From Nereida sp. MMG025 (GTDB taxonomy: Bacteria > Pseudomonadota > Alphaproteobacteria > Rhodobacterales > Rhodobacteraceae), in contig NZ_JAKFZN010000001.1 of the NCBI RefSeq assembly GCF_021654165.1, positions 620,001 through 684,000 of the forward strand: 64,000 nt of DNA, written 5' to 3'. Made by a program: the position numbers and the translations under genes. The notes below the pieces were generated by a model. That model was not told where the DNA came from and ran no database searches. It saw only the letters and a program-made list of their open reading frames with translations. Of this stretch, positions 8,343-17,389 are shown piece after piece (positions within the stretch are counted from its first letter, which is position 1; every line of letters begins with the position of its first letter).

Positions 8343-9674
8343 TCAAAGCCCATCATCTGGAGCAGAGCTGCGCAACGATCCAAGCACCGATGGCTCACGC
8401 CGCGCAGGGCAATCGGAAATTGCACAGACACGGCAGGTGGCACCGACCAGCTGCGGTGTTGATTGCACTTCGCCTGATTGCGCATACCGAACCAGCATCA
8501 CCGCTTCGTAGACACAGGCGCGTTCAAAACTGGCGGGGATCACCTCTGTCGTCGCGGTATAGGCAATCAGGGCCGGGCGACCCTGCCCGTCTTGCTGGAT
8601 CAGGCTTTTGATGGGCATCCCCATACGCGACCAACTGGCATAGACGGGCCAAAGCGAACACGCCGACCCAATGCGCGGAACATCAAACCCCTTAATCGGT
8701 TTACGCGCCACCAGCGCGCCCGCCGCATCGCATTGGACCAAGCCGATGGGTTGGCCAACGACCTCTTGGGGCAAATACGACAATCGTTGTAGAACATTCG
8801 CAAGTGGCTGACCGATATGTCTGGCATATGACACAGGGTCCGCCAGAACCGACGAGACATCGGCAAACGCAGCCATCGGCATGCTTTGCGCCAAGGACAG
8901 ATAGCGTTCAAGATTTGATCGCAGTATTGCCCTTGCCGCATCAGAGCTGAGCGCCGCCTGCCCAACGATAGCGGCGACCGTTTCGGCGTTTGCATCTGGG
9001 CTTTCCAGTGCAGAGAAGTGATATTCGGCCGCCTGTAGGGCGCCAAAGCAGTCCTCAAGCGGCGTGCCCGCATTGGCCGTCTCGCCTGATGTGCCCTCAA
9101 GATAGCTCGCCAAGGACTGGGCGCTTTCGGCAAGACGTCGGCTATCGTTGAAAATGTTTTGCTGAAATCGCTTTTGCCAGTCAGGTTCAATGGGTTCATC
9201 ACTGCTCAGGATCGAACTGGACGACCGGATCGAGGTGACGCTGGAAATCACTTCGTGCAATGCATCGGTGAGAAAAGGGTCATGGGCCAGACGGTCCGTG
9301 AGCGTGTTGACAGAGTGCTCCAACTGCGTGATGCGTGCTCTCTGGTCGGCGATCAGGCGTGCCCAATCGGGATAGCGGCTTGCCACATCCTCGGCCGATG
9401 CAGCACTTGCATCAAATCCGGGTGCTTCGGCTGCCGCTGTTTGAATGGCCTCGATGACCGATCGTTCGGCCCCTTCTGCAAGGCTGCTGGCCTCGACCCC
9501 AAGGACGCGTGCGATATCGGCCAGCACTTTGCCTGCGATTCTGCGGCGATTATGCTCGATTAAGTTGAGGTAGGAGGCCGAAATACCCGCGTCTCGGGCC
9601 AAATCTGCCTGACGCATCTTCTGGGCAAGACGGTGTTCGCGGATGCGGGTTCCTGTGAGAGCGGACGCGGGCAT
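8343..9674 (-). CDS. XRE-family short-chain fatty acyl regulator (ScfR/RamB-like) with DHp-like segment
   Basis: The 443-residue protein has an N-terminal XRE helix-turn-helix (residues 10-60, QADLARDAGISASYLNLIEH). The C-terminal domain resembles the ScfR/DUF2083 region and ends in a Cys cluster (CRVCAISDCPARR). Such regulators respond to short-chain acyl metabolites and control acetate, propionate and glyoxylate-pathway genes. Between them, residues 139-192 look like a histidine-kinase dimerisation hairpin: HEVISSVTSIRSSSSIL at H140, then NDSRRLAESAQ 36 residues later. The gene is divergent from the ABC transporter operon across a 230 bp region and precedes the receiver gene on its strand. 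The likely targets are that operon and acs. Confidence 0.82.
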   Translation of the reverse strand: MPASALTGTRIREHRLAQKMRQADLARDAGISASYLNLIEHNRRRIAGKVLADIARVLGVEASSLAEGAERSVIEAIQTAAAEAPGFDASAASAEDVASRYPDWARLIADQRARITQLEHSVNTLTDRLAHDPFLTDALHEVISSVTSIRSSSSILSSDEPIEPDWQKRFQQNIFNDSRRLAESAQSLASYLEGTSGETANAGTPLEDCFGALQAAEYHFSALESPDANAETVAAIVGQAALSSDAARAILRSNLERYLSLAQSMPMAAFADVSSVLADPVSYARHIGQPLANVLQRLSYLPQEVVGQPIGLVQCDAAGALVARKPIKGFDVPRIGSACSLWPVYASWSRMGMPIKSLIQQDGQGRPALIAYTATTEVIPASFERACVYEAVMLVRYAQSGEVQSTPQLVGATCRVCAISDCPARREPSVLGSLRSSAPDDGL

Positions 9675-9904
9675 GGCAATTCCTTAAAGATTCCAATTAC
9701 TTTCTGCAGATGCGAGAAAATGAATTTACAATCTATACACGCGCAGTGTGATTTTGTTTACAAAAAAATTCATATGTTTGAAGCATTTGTTGCTTTGTTT
9801 TCATCCCCCCGCAATGCTGACGTCAGCACAAATAGTGCCGACGTAAATCCGGTTGACTGAGGAGGACGCCAGATTTTCGTGATAAAACCCTAGGGAGGAC
9901 TTCA
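9675..9904. promoter_or_regulatory. Divergent control region between XRE regulator and ABC transporter operon
   Basis: This 230 bp AT-richer region separates the regulator gene (minus) from the transporter operon (plus). It contains a perfect 14 bp palindrome TGCTGACGTCAGCA at 9815-9828, with a partial repeat GCCGACGT about 20 bp further on. A second inverted repeat, TTTTGT-TT-ACAAAA, lies at 9752-9765. A strong GGGAGGAC ribosome-binding site precedes the transporter gene. Both palindromes are candidate operators for the XRE regulator or another factor. I cannot assign them to a protein from sequence. Confidence 0.5.
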
Positions 9905-11251
9905 ATGTCTAAAATGAATCTGACACGCCGTGGCGTGATCAAAACAGGTGCAGTTGCTGGTGCCGGTCTTGCGGTTCCGACATATCTGTCGGCTGCAAAC
10001 CACGCAGGCTACACAAACGCACCACAAGGCGACACTGTAACACTTGGCTTCAACGTGCCACAGACTGGCCCATATGCGGACGAAGGTGCAGACGAGTTGC
10101 GCGCGTTCGAATTGGCTGTCGAACACCTGAACGGTGAAGGCGACGGCGGCATGATGCCAACGTTTACGTCCAAAGCTCTCAAAGGCAACGGTATCCTTGG
10201 CAAGAAAGTCGTCTACGTCACAGGTGACACACAGACGAAATCAGACGCAGCCCGTGCGTCGGCCAAGTCGATGATCGAAAAAGACGGTGCGGTCATGATT
10301 TCGGGCGGCTCGTCGTCCGGTGTGGCTGTTGCTGTTCAGGCGCTGTGCCAAGAGGCAGGCGTTATCTTTATGGCGGGTCTGACCCACTCCAACGACACCA
10401 CGGGTAAAGACAAGCGGGCCAATGGCTTCCGTCACTTCTTCAACTCGTACATGTCGGGTGCTGCCCTTGCGCCGGTTCTGGCTGCAAACTACGGCACAGA
10501 CCGTAAAGCCTATCACCTGACAGCGGACTACAACTGGGGTTATACCACAGAAGAAGCCGTCCGTTCGTCAACCGAAGCAATGGGTTGGGAAACTGTGAAC
10601 GCCGTGAAAACGCCGCTGACACAGACTGACTTCTCGTCCTACATCGCGCCTGTTCTTCAGTCGGGCGCCGACACGCTGGTTCTGAACCACTACGGCGGCA
10701 ACATGGTGAACTCGCTGACAAACGCGGTCCAGTTCGGTCTGCGTGACAAGCAAGTGAACGGCAAAGACTTCCAGATCGTTGTGCCACTTTACTCGCGCCT
10801 GATGGCGAAGGGTGCTGGTGCAAACGTTGCAGGTATCTTTGGTTCGACAAACTGGCACTGGTCGCTGCAAGACGAAGGCTCCAAAGCGTTTGTTAAATCC
10901 TTCGGCACCAAATACGGCTTCCCACCAAGCCAGGCGGCGCACACATGCTACGTGCAGACCCTGCTTTATGCGGATGCTTGTGAACGTGCTGGCACATTCA
11001 ACCCATGTGGCGTTGTCGAAGCACTTGAAGGCTTTGAATTCGACGGTCTGGGCAATGGTAAAACACTTTACCGCGCCGAAGATCACCAGTGCTTCAAAGA
11101 CGTGCTGGTTGTGAAGGGCAAAGAAAACCCGACATCCGAGTTCGACCTTCTTGAGATCGTTGAAGTCACACCTGTTGATCAGGTCACATACGCACCAGAT
11201 CACCCCCAATTCTCGGGCGGTGCATTGGGCACATGTAACCCGGGCGCGTAA
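9905..11251 (+). CDS. ABC transporter periplasmic substrate-binding protein (branched-chain amino acid/urea type)
   Basis: The 448-residue protein begins with a Tat-like signal (LTRRGVIKTGAVAGAGLA) and then the type I periplasmic binding fold of the LivJ/UrtA/AmiC group (VTLGFNVPQTGPYADEGADEL, VAVQALCQEAGVIFMAGLTHSND). It is first in a five-gene transporter operon followed by acs, so a short-chain carboxylate or amide is a reasonable substrate; urea and amino acids are alternatives given the family. A hairpin just after the stop probably stabilises this transcript so that the binding protein is made in excess over the permeases. Confidence 0.88.
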   Translation: MSKMNLTRRGVIKTGAVAGAGLAVPTYLSAANHAGYTNAPQGDTVTLGFNVPQTGPYADEGADELRAFELAVEHLNGEGDGGMMPTFTSKALKGNGILGKKVVYVTGDTQTKSDAARASAKSMIEKDGAVMISGGSSSGVAVAVQALCQEAGVIFMAGLTHSNDTTGKDKRANGFRHFFNSYMSGAALAPVLAANYGTDRKAYHLTADYNWGYTTEEAVRSSTEAMGWETVNAVKTPLTQTDFSSYIAPVLQSGADTLVLNHYGGNMVNSLTNAVQFGLRDKQVNGKDFQIVVPLYSRLMAKGAGANVAGIFGSTNWHWSLQDEGSKAFVKSFGTKYGFPPSQAAHTCYVQTLLYADACERAGTFNPCGVVEALEGFEFDGLGNGKTLYRAEDHQCFKDVLVVKGKENPTSEFDLLEIVEVTPVDQVTYAPDHPQFSGGALGTCNPGA

Positions 11252-11262
11252 ATCGCCCAGGC

Positions 11263-11288
11263 GTGGGGCGGGCTTTGGTCTGCCCCAC
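11263..11288 (+). promoter_or_regulatory. mRNA hairpin after the binding-protein gene
   Basis: An inverted repeat GTGGGGC...GCCCCAC with a 12-base loop begins 12 bases after the stop of the binding-protein gene, inside the 142 bp gap before the permease gene. There is no U-tract, so it is more likely a 3' stabilising or attenuating structure than a full terminator. Such hairpins are common after periplasmic binding protein genes. Confidence 0.5.
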
Positions 11289-11393
11289 TTGCACTTCATA
11301 CGACATTCAAAAGCCGTCACCGCACATACCCGACCTAAAGGGGTCCGTGTAATCGGCTTATGCACCAGCCAACACCAGCATCGGTAAGGGACA

Positions 11394-12425
11394 ATGGAAG
11401 CAATCATCCTTCAAATTCTGAACGGGTTAGACAAGGGCTCCGCATATGCGTTGATTGCCCTGGGTCTGACCTTGATCTTCGGCACGCTTGGCGTGGTAAA
11501 CTTCGCGCATGGCGCCTTGTTCATGATGGGCGCCTTTTGTGCGGTTACCTTCTCGAACTTGCTGACCCTGTCCTATCAATCGCCCGAGCCCACGGGGACA
11601 GACTTCTTGGGCAACCCAAGCTATGATGATCTGTTCTATGTGCAACAATGGTTCGGCGAAGCGGCGGGTGCGTGGATGATGGACTGGGCGGTGCCTCTAT
11701 CCATCCTCTTTGCCATACCGGTCATGATTTCCATCGGTGTGATTATGGAACGCGGCCTGATCAAGCACTTCTACAAGCGTCCCCATGCCGACCAGATCCT
11801 TGTGACATTCGGTCTGGCCATCGTTCTTCAGGAAGTCATCAAGTATTACTATGGCGCAAACCCAATCCCGACCCCTGCCCCTGAGGTCTTTCGCGGATCG
11901 TTCGATTTTGGGGCAGCACTTGGATTTGACCCCAACGTGATCATCTATCCTTACTGGCGCCTGGTCTACTTCGGCTTTGCAGCCATCATCATTGCTGCTG
12001 TCTTTGCCTTCTTGCAGTTCACCACCTTTGGTATGGTTGTGCGCGCAGGTATGGCGGACCGCGAAACCGTTGGTCTGCTTGGCATCAACATCGACCGCCG
12101 CTTCACCATCATGTTCGGCATTGCGGCCGCGGTCGCGGGTTTGGCTGGCGTGATGTATACGCCCATCAACTCGCCCAACTATCATATGGGCATGGACTTT
12201 CTTGTGCTGTCGTTTGTCGTGGTTGTTGTGGGCGGTATGGGCAGTTTGCCTGGCGCGGTTTTGGCGGGCTTCCTGCTTGGTATCCTTGAAAGCCTGGCAT
12301 CCATGTCAGCCGTGATCGACCTGATCCCCGGTATTAACCAAGTGATCATCTATCTGGTCGCAATCATCATTCTGTTGACACGTCCACGTGGCCTTATGGG
12401 TCGCAAAGGCGTGATGGAGGAATAA
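11394..12425 (+). CDS. ABC transporter permease, LivH/UrtB type
   Basis: The 343-residue inner-membrane protein has about eight hydrophobic helices and the LivH-type start ILNGLDKGSAYALIALGLTLIFGTLGVVNFAHGA. The C-terminal VVVVGGMGSLPGAVLAGFLLG motif contacts the ATPase. It forms the membrane pore with the LivM-type permease encoded 3 bases downstream. An insertion of about 45 residues after the first helices (ESPEPTGTDFLGNPSYDDL region) is longer than in classical LivH. Substrate as for the binding protein. Confidence 0.9.
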   Translation: MEAIILQILNGLDKGSAYALIALGLTLIFGTLGVVNFAHGALFMMGAFCAVTFSNLLTLSYQSPEPTGTDFLGNPSYDDLFYVQQWFGEAAGAWMMDWAVPLSILFAIPVMISIGVIMERGLIKHFYKRPHADQILVTFGLAIVLQEVIKYYYGANPIPTPAPEVFRGSFDFGAALGFDPNVIIYPYWRLVYFGFAAIIIAAVFAFLQFTTFGMVVRAGMADRETVGLLGINIDRRFTIMFGIAAAVAGLAGVMYTPINSPNYHMGMDFLVLSFVVVVVGGMGSLPGAVLAGFLLGILESLASMSAVIDLIPGINQVIIYLVAIIILLTRPRGLMGRKGVMEE

Positions 12426-12428
12426 GCC

Positions 12429-13673
12429 ATGTTCGGTTTGGAAAAGAAAGACCTACGTCTACTGATGTTCGTGGCGGGCCTGACACTGTTGGCACCGTTC
12501 CTTCTCAACCCTTTCCCCGAAGGCAGTGCGATGGCACAGTTCAACGCGGGTTACCCTGATCTGATGCAACGCTTCGTGATCTTTGGTATCTTTGCAATCG
12601 GGTTCAATATCCTCTTCGGCCTGACAGGGTATCTGTCGTTCGGGCACGCCGCGTTTCTGGGTGTGGGCAGCTATTCCGCGATGTGGATGTTCAAGCTGTT
12701 CGGGATGAATGTCATTCCAGCCTTGGGGCTTGCGATTGCCATGTCTGGCCTGTTTGCGATTGTGATCGGCTACGTCAGTTTGCGGCGATCCGGGATTTAC
12801 TTTTCGATCCTGACACTGGCCTTTGCCATGATGTCCTACGCCCTTGCCTATTCGGTGCTGGCCACGGATATGGACGGTCCTGACAAACAGGGCCTTTTGC
12901 AAAAGGGTCTGACAGGTGGTGAAACAGGTCTGCAACTGACGCTGCAAGACCCCCGTATTCTGGGCGCGCAAACTACAGAGAGCGGCAACATCCCTGTCCC
13001 AAGCCTTTTCGGCGTGGAGATGCGCAGCGCGACCGAACTGAACCTGGGCGATTGGGTTTTCACCTTCTCGGCAGGCTACTATTTCAGCGGCGTTATCATG
13101 TTGCTGGCCTTCTACCTGTCAATCCGCATCTTCCGTTCGCCGTTTGGCATGATGCTGCGGGCGGTCAAATCGAACCAGCAACGTCTGACCTATACTGGCC
13201 TGAACCCCAAACCCTATACCCTTGCGGCTTTTGTCATCTCGGGCATGTATGCGGGGCTTGCGGGCGGCCTGATGGCGGCAATGGATCCTTTGGCTGGCCC
13301 TGAACGGATGTTCTGGACCGCATCTGGTGAAGTTGTCTTGATGACGATCCTTGGCGGTGCAGGCACCTTGATTGGTCCGGTGTTGGGCGCGGGTGCGATC
13401 AAATACATGGAAAACATCCTGTCCAAGATCAACTCGGACATCCTTCACACATGGTTTGCTTTCCTGCCCGATGGTCTGGAAAATCTGATCGTGGGGATGA
13501 TCTACCCCTTTATCGGCAAAGGCTGGCACCTGACGCTTGGCATTATCTTTATGCTGGTCGTTATCTTCCTGCCGGGCGGACTTGTCGAAGGCAGCCAGCG
13601 CATCGGACGTATGTTCAAGCGCAAGCAAGCCGACGACGATAAACCAACTGCAACCACCGAACCTGCGGAATAA
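12429..13673 (+). CDS. ABC transporter permease, LivM/UrtC type
   Basis: The 414-residue polytopic protein has the LivM signature [23 protein letters not shown] and, near the C-terminus, [22 protein letters not shown] loop of about 60 residues between membrane segments ([23 protein letters not shown] onward, about residues 143-205) is unusual and may face the periplasmic binding protein. The C-terminus is charged and cytosolic. The gene follows the LivH-type permease by 3 bases and precedes the ATPase by 12. Confidence 0.9.
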   Translation: MFGLEKKDLRLLMFVAGLTLLAPFLLNPFPEGSAMAQFNAGYPDLMQRFVIFGIFAIGFNILFGLTGYLSFGHAAFLGVGSYSAMWMFKLFGMNVIPALGLAIAMSGLFAIVIGYVSLRRSGIYFSILTLAFAMMSYALAYSVLATDMDGPDKQGLLQKGLTGGETGLQLTLQDPRILGAQTTESGNIPVPSLFGVEMRSATELNLGDWVFTFSAGYYFSGVIMLLAFYLSIRIFRSPFGMMLRAVKSNQQRLTYTGLNPKPYTLAAFVISGMYAGLAGGLMAAMDPLAGPERMFWTASGEVVLMTILGGAGTLIGPVLGAGAIKYMENILSKINSDILHTWFAFLPDGLENLIVGMIYPFIGKGWHLTLGIIFMLVVIFLPGGLVEGSQRIGRMFKRKQADDDKPTATTEPAE

Positions 13674-13685
13674 GGAGCAACCACC

Positions 13686-14444
13686 ATGGGTATTCTTGAA
13701 GTCAAAGGTGTCGGTAAACGCTTCGGCGGCTTGCAGGCATTGGGTGACGTTAACCTGAGCGTGGCAGAAAACAGCTGCCACGCGATCATCGGGCCAAACG
13801 GGGCCGGTAAATCCACATTGTTGAACTGTCTCATCGGCAAGCTGATCCCCGATACGGGGTCGGTCACCTTTGAAGGTCAATCAGTCTTGGGGCGCAGCCC
13901 ACACGAGATTAACCAAATGGGCATCAGCCGCGTGTTCCAGACACCTGAAATCTTTGCCGATCTGTCGGTGTTGGAAAACATGCTGATCCCCTGCTTTGCA
14001 AAGCGCGATGGCTCGTTCGAACTGAACGCCATTTCTGCGGTGCGCAACCAAAAGGATGTGCAGGACAAAGCGATGCACATGCTTGAGGACATGAACTTGG
14101 CTGACAAGCGGCACATGCATGCAGCCTCGATGTCGCGCGGTGACAAACGCCGCCTCGAGATCGCGATGTGTTTGGCCCAAGAGCCCCGCTTGCTGCTGCT
14201 CGACGAACCCACAGCAGGCATGGCGCGCGCCGATACCAACAACACCATCGACCTGCTCAAACAGATCAAGGAAGAGCGCGACATCACAATCGCGATCATC
14301 GAACACGACATGCATGTTGTGTTCAGCCTTGCAGACCGGATCACCGTTCTGGCCCAAGGCACCCCACTGGTCGAAGACACGCCCGACAAGATCAAGGGCC
14401 ACCCCAAGGTGCGCGAAGCGTATCTGGGCGAAAGCGCTGATTAA
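13686..14444 (+). CDS. ABC transporter ATP-binding protein, LivG/UrtD type
   Basis: The 252-residue ATPase has Walker A GPNGAGKST, a signature at MSRGDKRRLEIAMCL (a variant of LSGGQ) and Walker B LLLLDEPTAGM with the catalytic Glu, followed by the H-loop IEHDM. The length fits LivG. A GGAGCAACCACC sequence precedes the ATG. It energises the transporter together with the LivF-type ATPase encoded next. The MSRGD signature departs from LSGGQ, which is also seen in some members of this transporter class. Confidence 0.9.
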   Translation: MGILEVKGVGKRFGGLQALGDVNLSVAENSCHAIIGPNGAGKSTLLNCLIGKLIPDTGSVTFEGQSVLGRSPHEINQMGISRVFQTPEIFADLSVLENMLIPCFAKRDGSFELNAISAVRNQKDVQDKAMHMLEDMNLADKRHMHAASMSRGDKRRLEIAMCLAQEPRLLLLDEPTAGMARADTNNTIDLLKQIKEERDITIAIIEHDMHVVFSLADRITVLAQGTPLVEDTPDKIKGHPKVREAYLGESAD

Positions 14445-14456
14445 AGGATTGATGAT

Positions 14457-15212
14457 ATGAACGTGAAACCCGATTTCGGCAAAAACGCCAACCACGCCCA
14501 AACCGCCCCCGCCTTTCTGTCTGTATGGGATATGCATGCCTACTACGGCGAAAGCTACATCGTCCAAGGCGTCAGCTTTAACGTCCACGAAGGCGAGATC
14601 CTCGCCCTTTTGGGGCGCAATGGCGCTGGCAAAACATCCACCCTGCGCTCAATCGCGCGGATCGGTGATCCGCAGGTAACAAAAGGCGAGATCTGGCTGG
14701 ATCACCAGCCACTTCACAATATGTCCAGCCACGAAGCGGCCTCTGTCGGTTTGGGACTTGTTCCCGAGGACCGCCGTATCATCCAAGGCCTGACCGTTGA
14801 AGAAAACATCACGCTGGCGCAAATTGCTCCCCCTATCGGATGGTCGCACGAACGTCTTTACGAGTTGTTCCCACGTCTGGGCGAACGCCGCAAACAGGAA
14901 GGCACAACCCTGTCAGGTGGTGAACAACAAATGCTGGCCATCGCACGTGCACTGGCCCGCGACATCAAGGTTTTGCTGCTCGACGAACCCTACGAAGGGC
15001 TGGCGCCTGTCATCGTGGACGAAATCGAAAAGACGCTGATCCATATCAAAGAACAGGGCATGACAACCGTGTTGGTCGAGCAAAACGCAGTACGTGCTTT
15101 GGAATTGGCCGACCGTGCTGTGATCCTCGACACCGGGGGCATTGTCTTTGACGGCACCGCCGCCGAGGTTCTGGACAACGCCGAATTGCGCGCCGAGTAT
15201 CTCGCGATCTGA
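14457..15212 (+). CDS. ABC transporter ATP-binding protein, LivF/UrtE type
   Basis: The 251-residue ATPase has Walker A GRNGAGKTS, a canonical LSGGEQQMLAIARAL signature, Walker B VLLLDEPYEGLAP and the H-loop-equivalent VEQN typical of LivF. An N-terminal extension of about 20 residues precedes the core. It is the last transporter gene; acs follows after 98 bp holding possible attenuator hairpins. The complete set (one binding protein, two permeases, two ATPases) is a full HAAT-class importer. Confidence 0.9.
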   Translation: MNVKPDFGKNANHAQTAPAFLSVWDMHAYYGESYIVQGVSFNVHEGEILALLGRNGAGKTSTLRSIARIGDPQVTKGEIWLDHQPLHNMSSHEAASVGLGLVPEDRRIIQGLTVEENITLAQIAPPIGWSHERLYELFPRLGERRKQEGTTLSGGEQQMLAIARALARDIKVLLLDEPYEGLAPVIVDEIEKTLIHIKEQGMTTVLVEQNAVRALELADRAVILDTGGIVFDGTAAEVLDNAELRAEYLAI

Positions 15213-15240
15213 CGTCCCTGCGACGTTCCGAGGACGTCTC

Positions 15241-15273
15241 TTGGCCCTGCATTCCCCCAGAGTGTGGGGCCAA
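15241..15273 (+). promoter_or_regulatory. Hairpin in the gap before acs, possible attenuator
   Basis: TTGGCCC at 15241-15247 can pair with GGGCCAA at 15267-15273, just ahead of an AATTTTA run. Inside it, CCCC and GGGG can form an alternative shorter stem. The structure lies 38 bases before the acs start. It could act as a partial terminator that lets acs be expressed at a level different from the transporter genes, or it could be fortuitous. Confidence 0.4.
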
Positions 15274-15310
15274 AATTTTAAGACTATGACATTTGGGAGG
15301 ATTTGATCTG

Positions 15311-17248
15311 ATGTCGAACTACGCCCCGAGCCCCGAATTTTCGAAATCAGCCCATATCGACGCGGCAAAATACCAAGAAATGTACCACCGTTCTATCAGT
15401 GATCCTGACGGTTTTTGGGGGGATGCGGGTAAGCGGTTGGATTGGATTAAGCCGTATAGCCAGGTCAAGGACGTGGATTACACGCTCGGGTCGGTCAAGA
15501 TCAACTGGTATGCTGATGGCACGCTGAACGTTGCGGCCAACTGTATTGACCGCCATCTGGCCACGCGCGGTGATCAGACGGCCATCATCTGGGAGCCTGA
15601 CAGCCCCGACACGCCTGCCAAGCACATCACCTACAAGCAGCTGCACACGTCGGTTTGCAAGATGGCCAACATCCTTGAAGAGCTTGGCGTGCGTCGCGGC
15701 GACCGTGTGGTGATCTATCTGCCGATGATCCCCGAGGCCGCCTATGCCATGCTGGCCTGCGCGCGCATCGGCGCGATCCATTCCATCGTGTTCGCGGGCT
15801 TCAGCCCCGACGCTTTGGGGGCGCGGATCAACGGCTGTGACGCCAAGGTGGTCATCACCGCCGACGAGGCCCCGCGCGGCGGCCGCGTCACCCCACTCAA
15901 GTCCAACGCCGATCAGGCCCTGCTGCACTGCAAGGACAGCGTCAAATGTCTGGTCGTCAAGCGCACCGGCGGGCAGACCACATGGACAGACCGCGACTAT
16001 GATTACAACGAGATGGCCCTTGAGGCCTCGGACGTCAGCCACCCCGCCGAGATGGGCGCCGAAGACCCGCTCTTCATTCTGTATACCTCAGGCTCGACAG
16101 GCCAGCCCAAGGGCGTTGTCCACACATCGGGCGGCTATCTGACCTATGCGGCGATGACCCAGGAGCTGGTCTTTGACTACCACGAAGGCGATATCTTCTG
16201 GTGCACCGCAGACGTCGGTTGGGTCACGGGCCACAGCTATATCGTCTACGGTCCGCTGGCCAATGGCGCGACCACGATCATGTTCGAAGGCGTGCCCACC
16301 TACCCCGACGCCAGCCGCTTCTGGCAGGTCTGCGAGAAGCATAAGGTCACCCAGTTCTACACCGCCCCCACCGCCCTGCGCGCGCTGATGGGTCAGGGCA
16401 ATTCCTTTGTGGAAGGCTGCGATCTGTCGGATCTGCGCGTTCTGGGCACCGTCGGCGAGCCAATCAACCCAGAGGCCTGGAACTGGTACAACGACGTGGT
16501 CGGCAAGGGCCGCTGCCCCATCGTCGACACGTGGTGGCAGACCGAGACAGGCGGCCACCTGATGACGCCGCTGCCCGGTGCCACAACGCTCAAGCCCGGA
16601 TCGGCCCAACAGCCGTTCTTTGGCATCCAGCCTGCGGTGCTGGACCCACAATCGGCCGAAGAAATCCACGGCAATGACGTTGAAGGCGTGCTGGTCATCA
16701 AAGACAGCTGGCCCGGTCAGATGCGCACCGTCTGGGGCGATCACGAACGCTTCGAGAAGACCTACTTCGCCGACTACCCGGGCTATTACTTCACAGGTGA
16801 CGGCTGCCGCCGCGACGCCGATGGCGACTACTGGATCACCGGCCGCGTGGACGATGTGATCAACGTGTCGGGCCACCGCATGGGCACGGCCGAAGTCGAA
16901 AGCGCGCTGGTCGCCCACGCCAAAGTGGCCGAGGCCGCTGTGGTCGGCTACCCCCATGACATCAAAGGCCAGGGCATCTACGCCTATGTCACGCTGATGA
17001 ACGGGGTCGAGCCCACGCCAGAGCTGCGCAAAGAGCTGGAAACATGGGTCCGCTCAGAGATCGGACCCATCGCCAAACCCGACCTGATCCAATGGGCCCC
17101 CGGCCTGCCCAAAACACGCTCCGGCAAAATCATGCGCCGCATCCTGCGCAAAATCGCCGAAAACGACTTCGGCGCACTCGGCGACACATCAACACTCGCC
17201 GAACCCGCCGTCGTCGACGACCTCATCGAAAATAGAATGAATATCTAA
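15311..17248 (+). CDS. acs: Acetyl-CoA synthetase (AMP-forming)
   Basis: The 645-residue enzyme activates acetate with ATP and CoA to acetyl-CoA. The start at ATG 15311 follows GGGAGG by a usable spacing; an upstream in-frame TTG lacks this. Motifs: [11 protein letters not shown] (P-loop), [21 protein letters not shown] hinge, and C-terminal TRSGKIMRR with Lys606, the residue acetylated by Pat-type enzymes in relatives. It follows the importer genes and ends in a strong terminator, so import and activation of a short-chain acid appear coupled. Sampled rows inside the gene are markedly more GC-rich than neighbours. Propionyl-CoA synthetase is a less likely alternative given length and motifs. 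Confidence 0.95.
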   Translation: MSNYAPSPEFSKSAHIDAAKYQEMYHRSISDPDGFWGDAGKRLDWIKPYSQVKDVDYTLGSVKINWYADGTLNVAANCIDRHLATRGDQTAIIWEPDSPDTPAKHITYKQLHTSVCKMANILEELGVRRGDRVVIYLPMIPEAAYAMLACARIGAIHSIVFAGFSPDALGARINGCDAKVVITADEAPRGGRVTPLKSNADQALLHCKDSVKCLVVKRTGGQTTWTDRDYDYNEMALEASDVSHPAEMGAEDPLFILYTSGSTGQPKGVVHTSGGYLTYAAMTQELVFDYHEGDIFWCTADVGWVTGHSYIVYGPLANGATTIMFEGVPTYPDASRFWQVCEKHKVTQFYTAPTALRALMGQGNSFVEGCDLSDLRVLGTVGEPINPEAWNWYNDVVGKGRCPIVDTWWQTETGGHLMTPLPGATTLKPGSAQQPFFGIQPAVLDPQSAEEIHGNDVEGVLVIKDSWPGQMRTVWGDHERFEKTYFADYPGYYFTGDGCRRDADGDYWITGRVDDVINVSGHRMGTAEVESALVAHAKVAEAAVVGYPHDIKGQGIYAYVTLMNGVEPTPELRKELETWVRSEIGPIAKPDLIQWAPGLPKTRSGKIMRRILRKIAENDFGALGDTSTLAEPAVVDDLIENRMNI

Positions 17249-17276
17249 GAACCGTCGTTTACCTTGAAGTCCCATC

Positions 17277-17314
17277 AAAGCACCCCGATGTTAAAACGCA
17301 TCGGGGTGCTTTTC
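17277..17314 (+). terminator. Rho-independent terminator after acs
   Basis: A 14 bp perfect stem, AAAGCACCCCGATG paired with CATCGGGGTGCTTT, encloses an 8-base loop and runs into a short T-tract. It lies 28 bases after the acs stop and closes the transporter-acs unit. Confidence 0.92.
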
Positions 17315-17389
17315 CTTGGGTCAGGCTTCACCTATACAGGCCCTAAGACGCCCGCGAACAACAGGGTGCATGCGTTAGGGAACACAAAA

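Noticed and set aside
11394-15212. Assignment of the importer as the urea transporter urtBCDE
   Set aside because: No urease genes are adjacent, and the neighbours are acs and a short-chain acyl regulator; sequence alone does not separate urea, amide, amino acid and carboxylate members.
17264-17389. N-terminal extension of accB by 42 codons
   Set aside because: It would include the acs terminator hairpin; MAKKTHDSDVEF at 17390 gives the normal AccB start.
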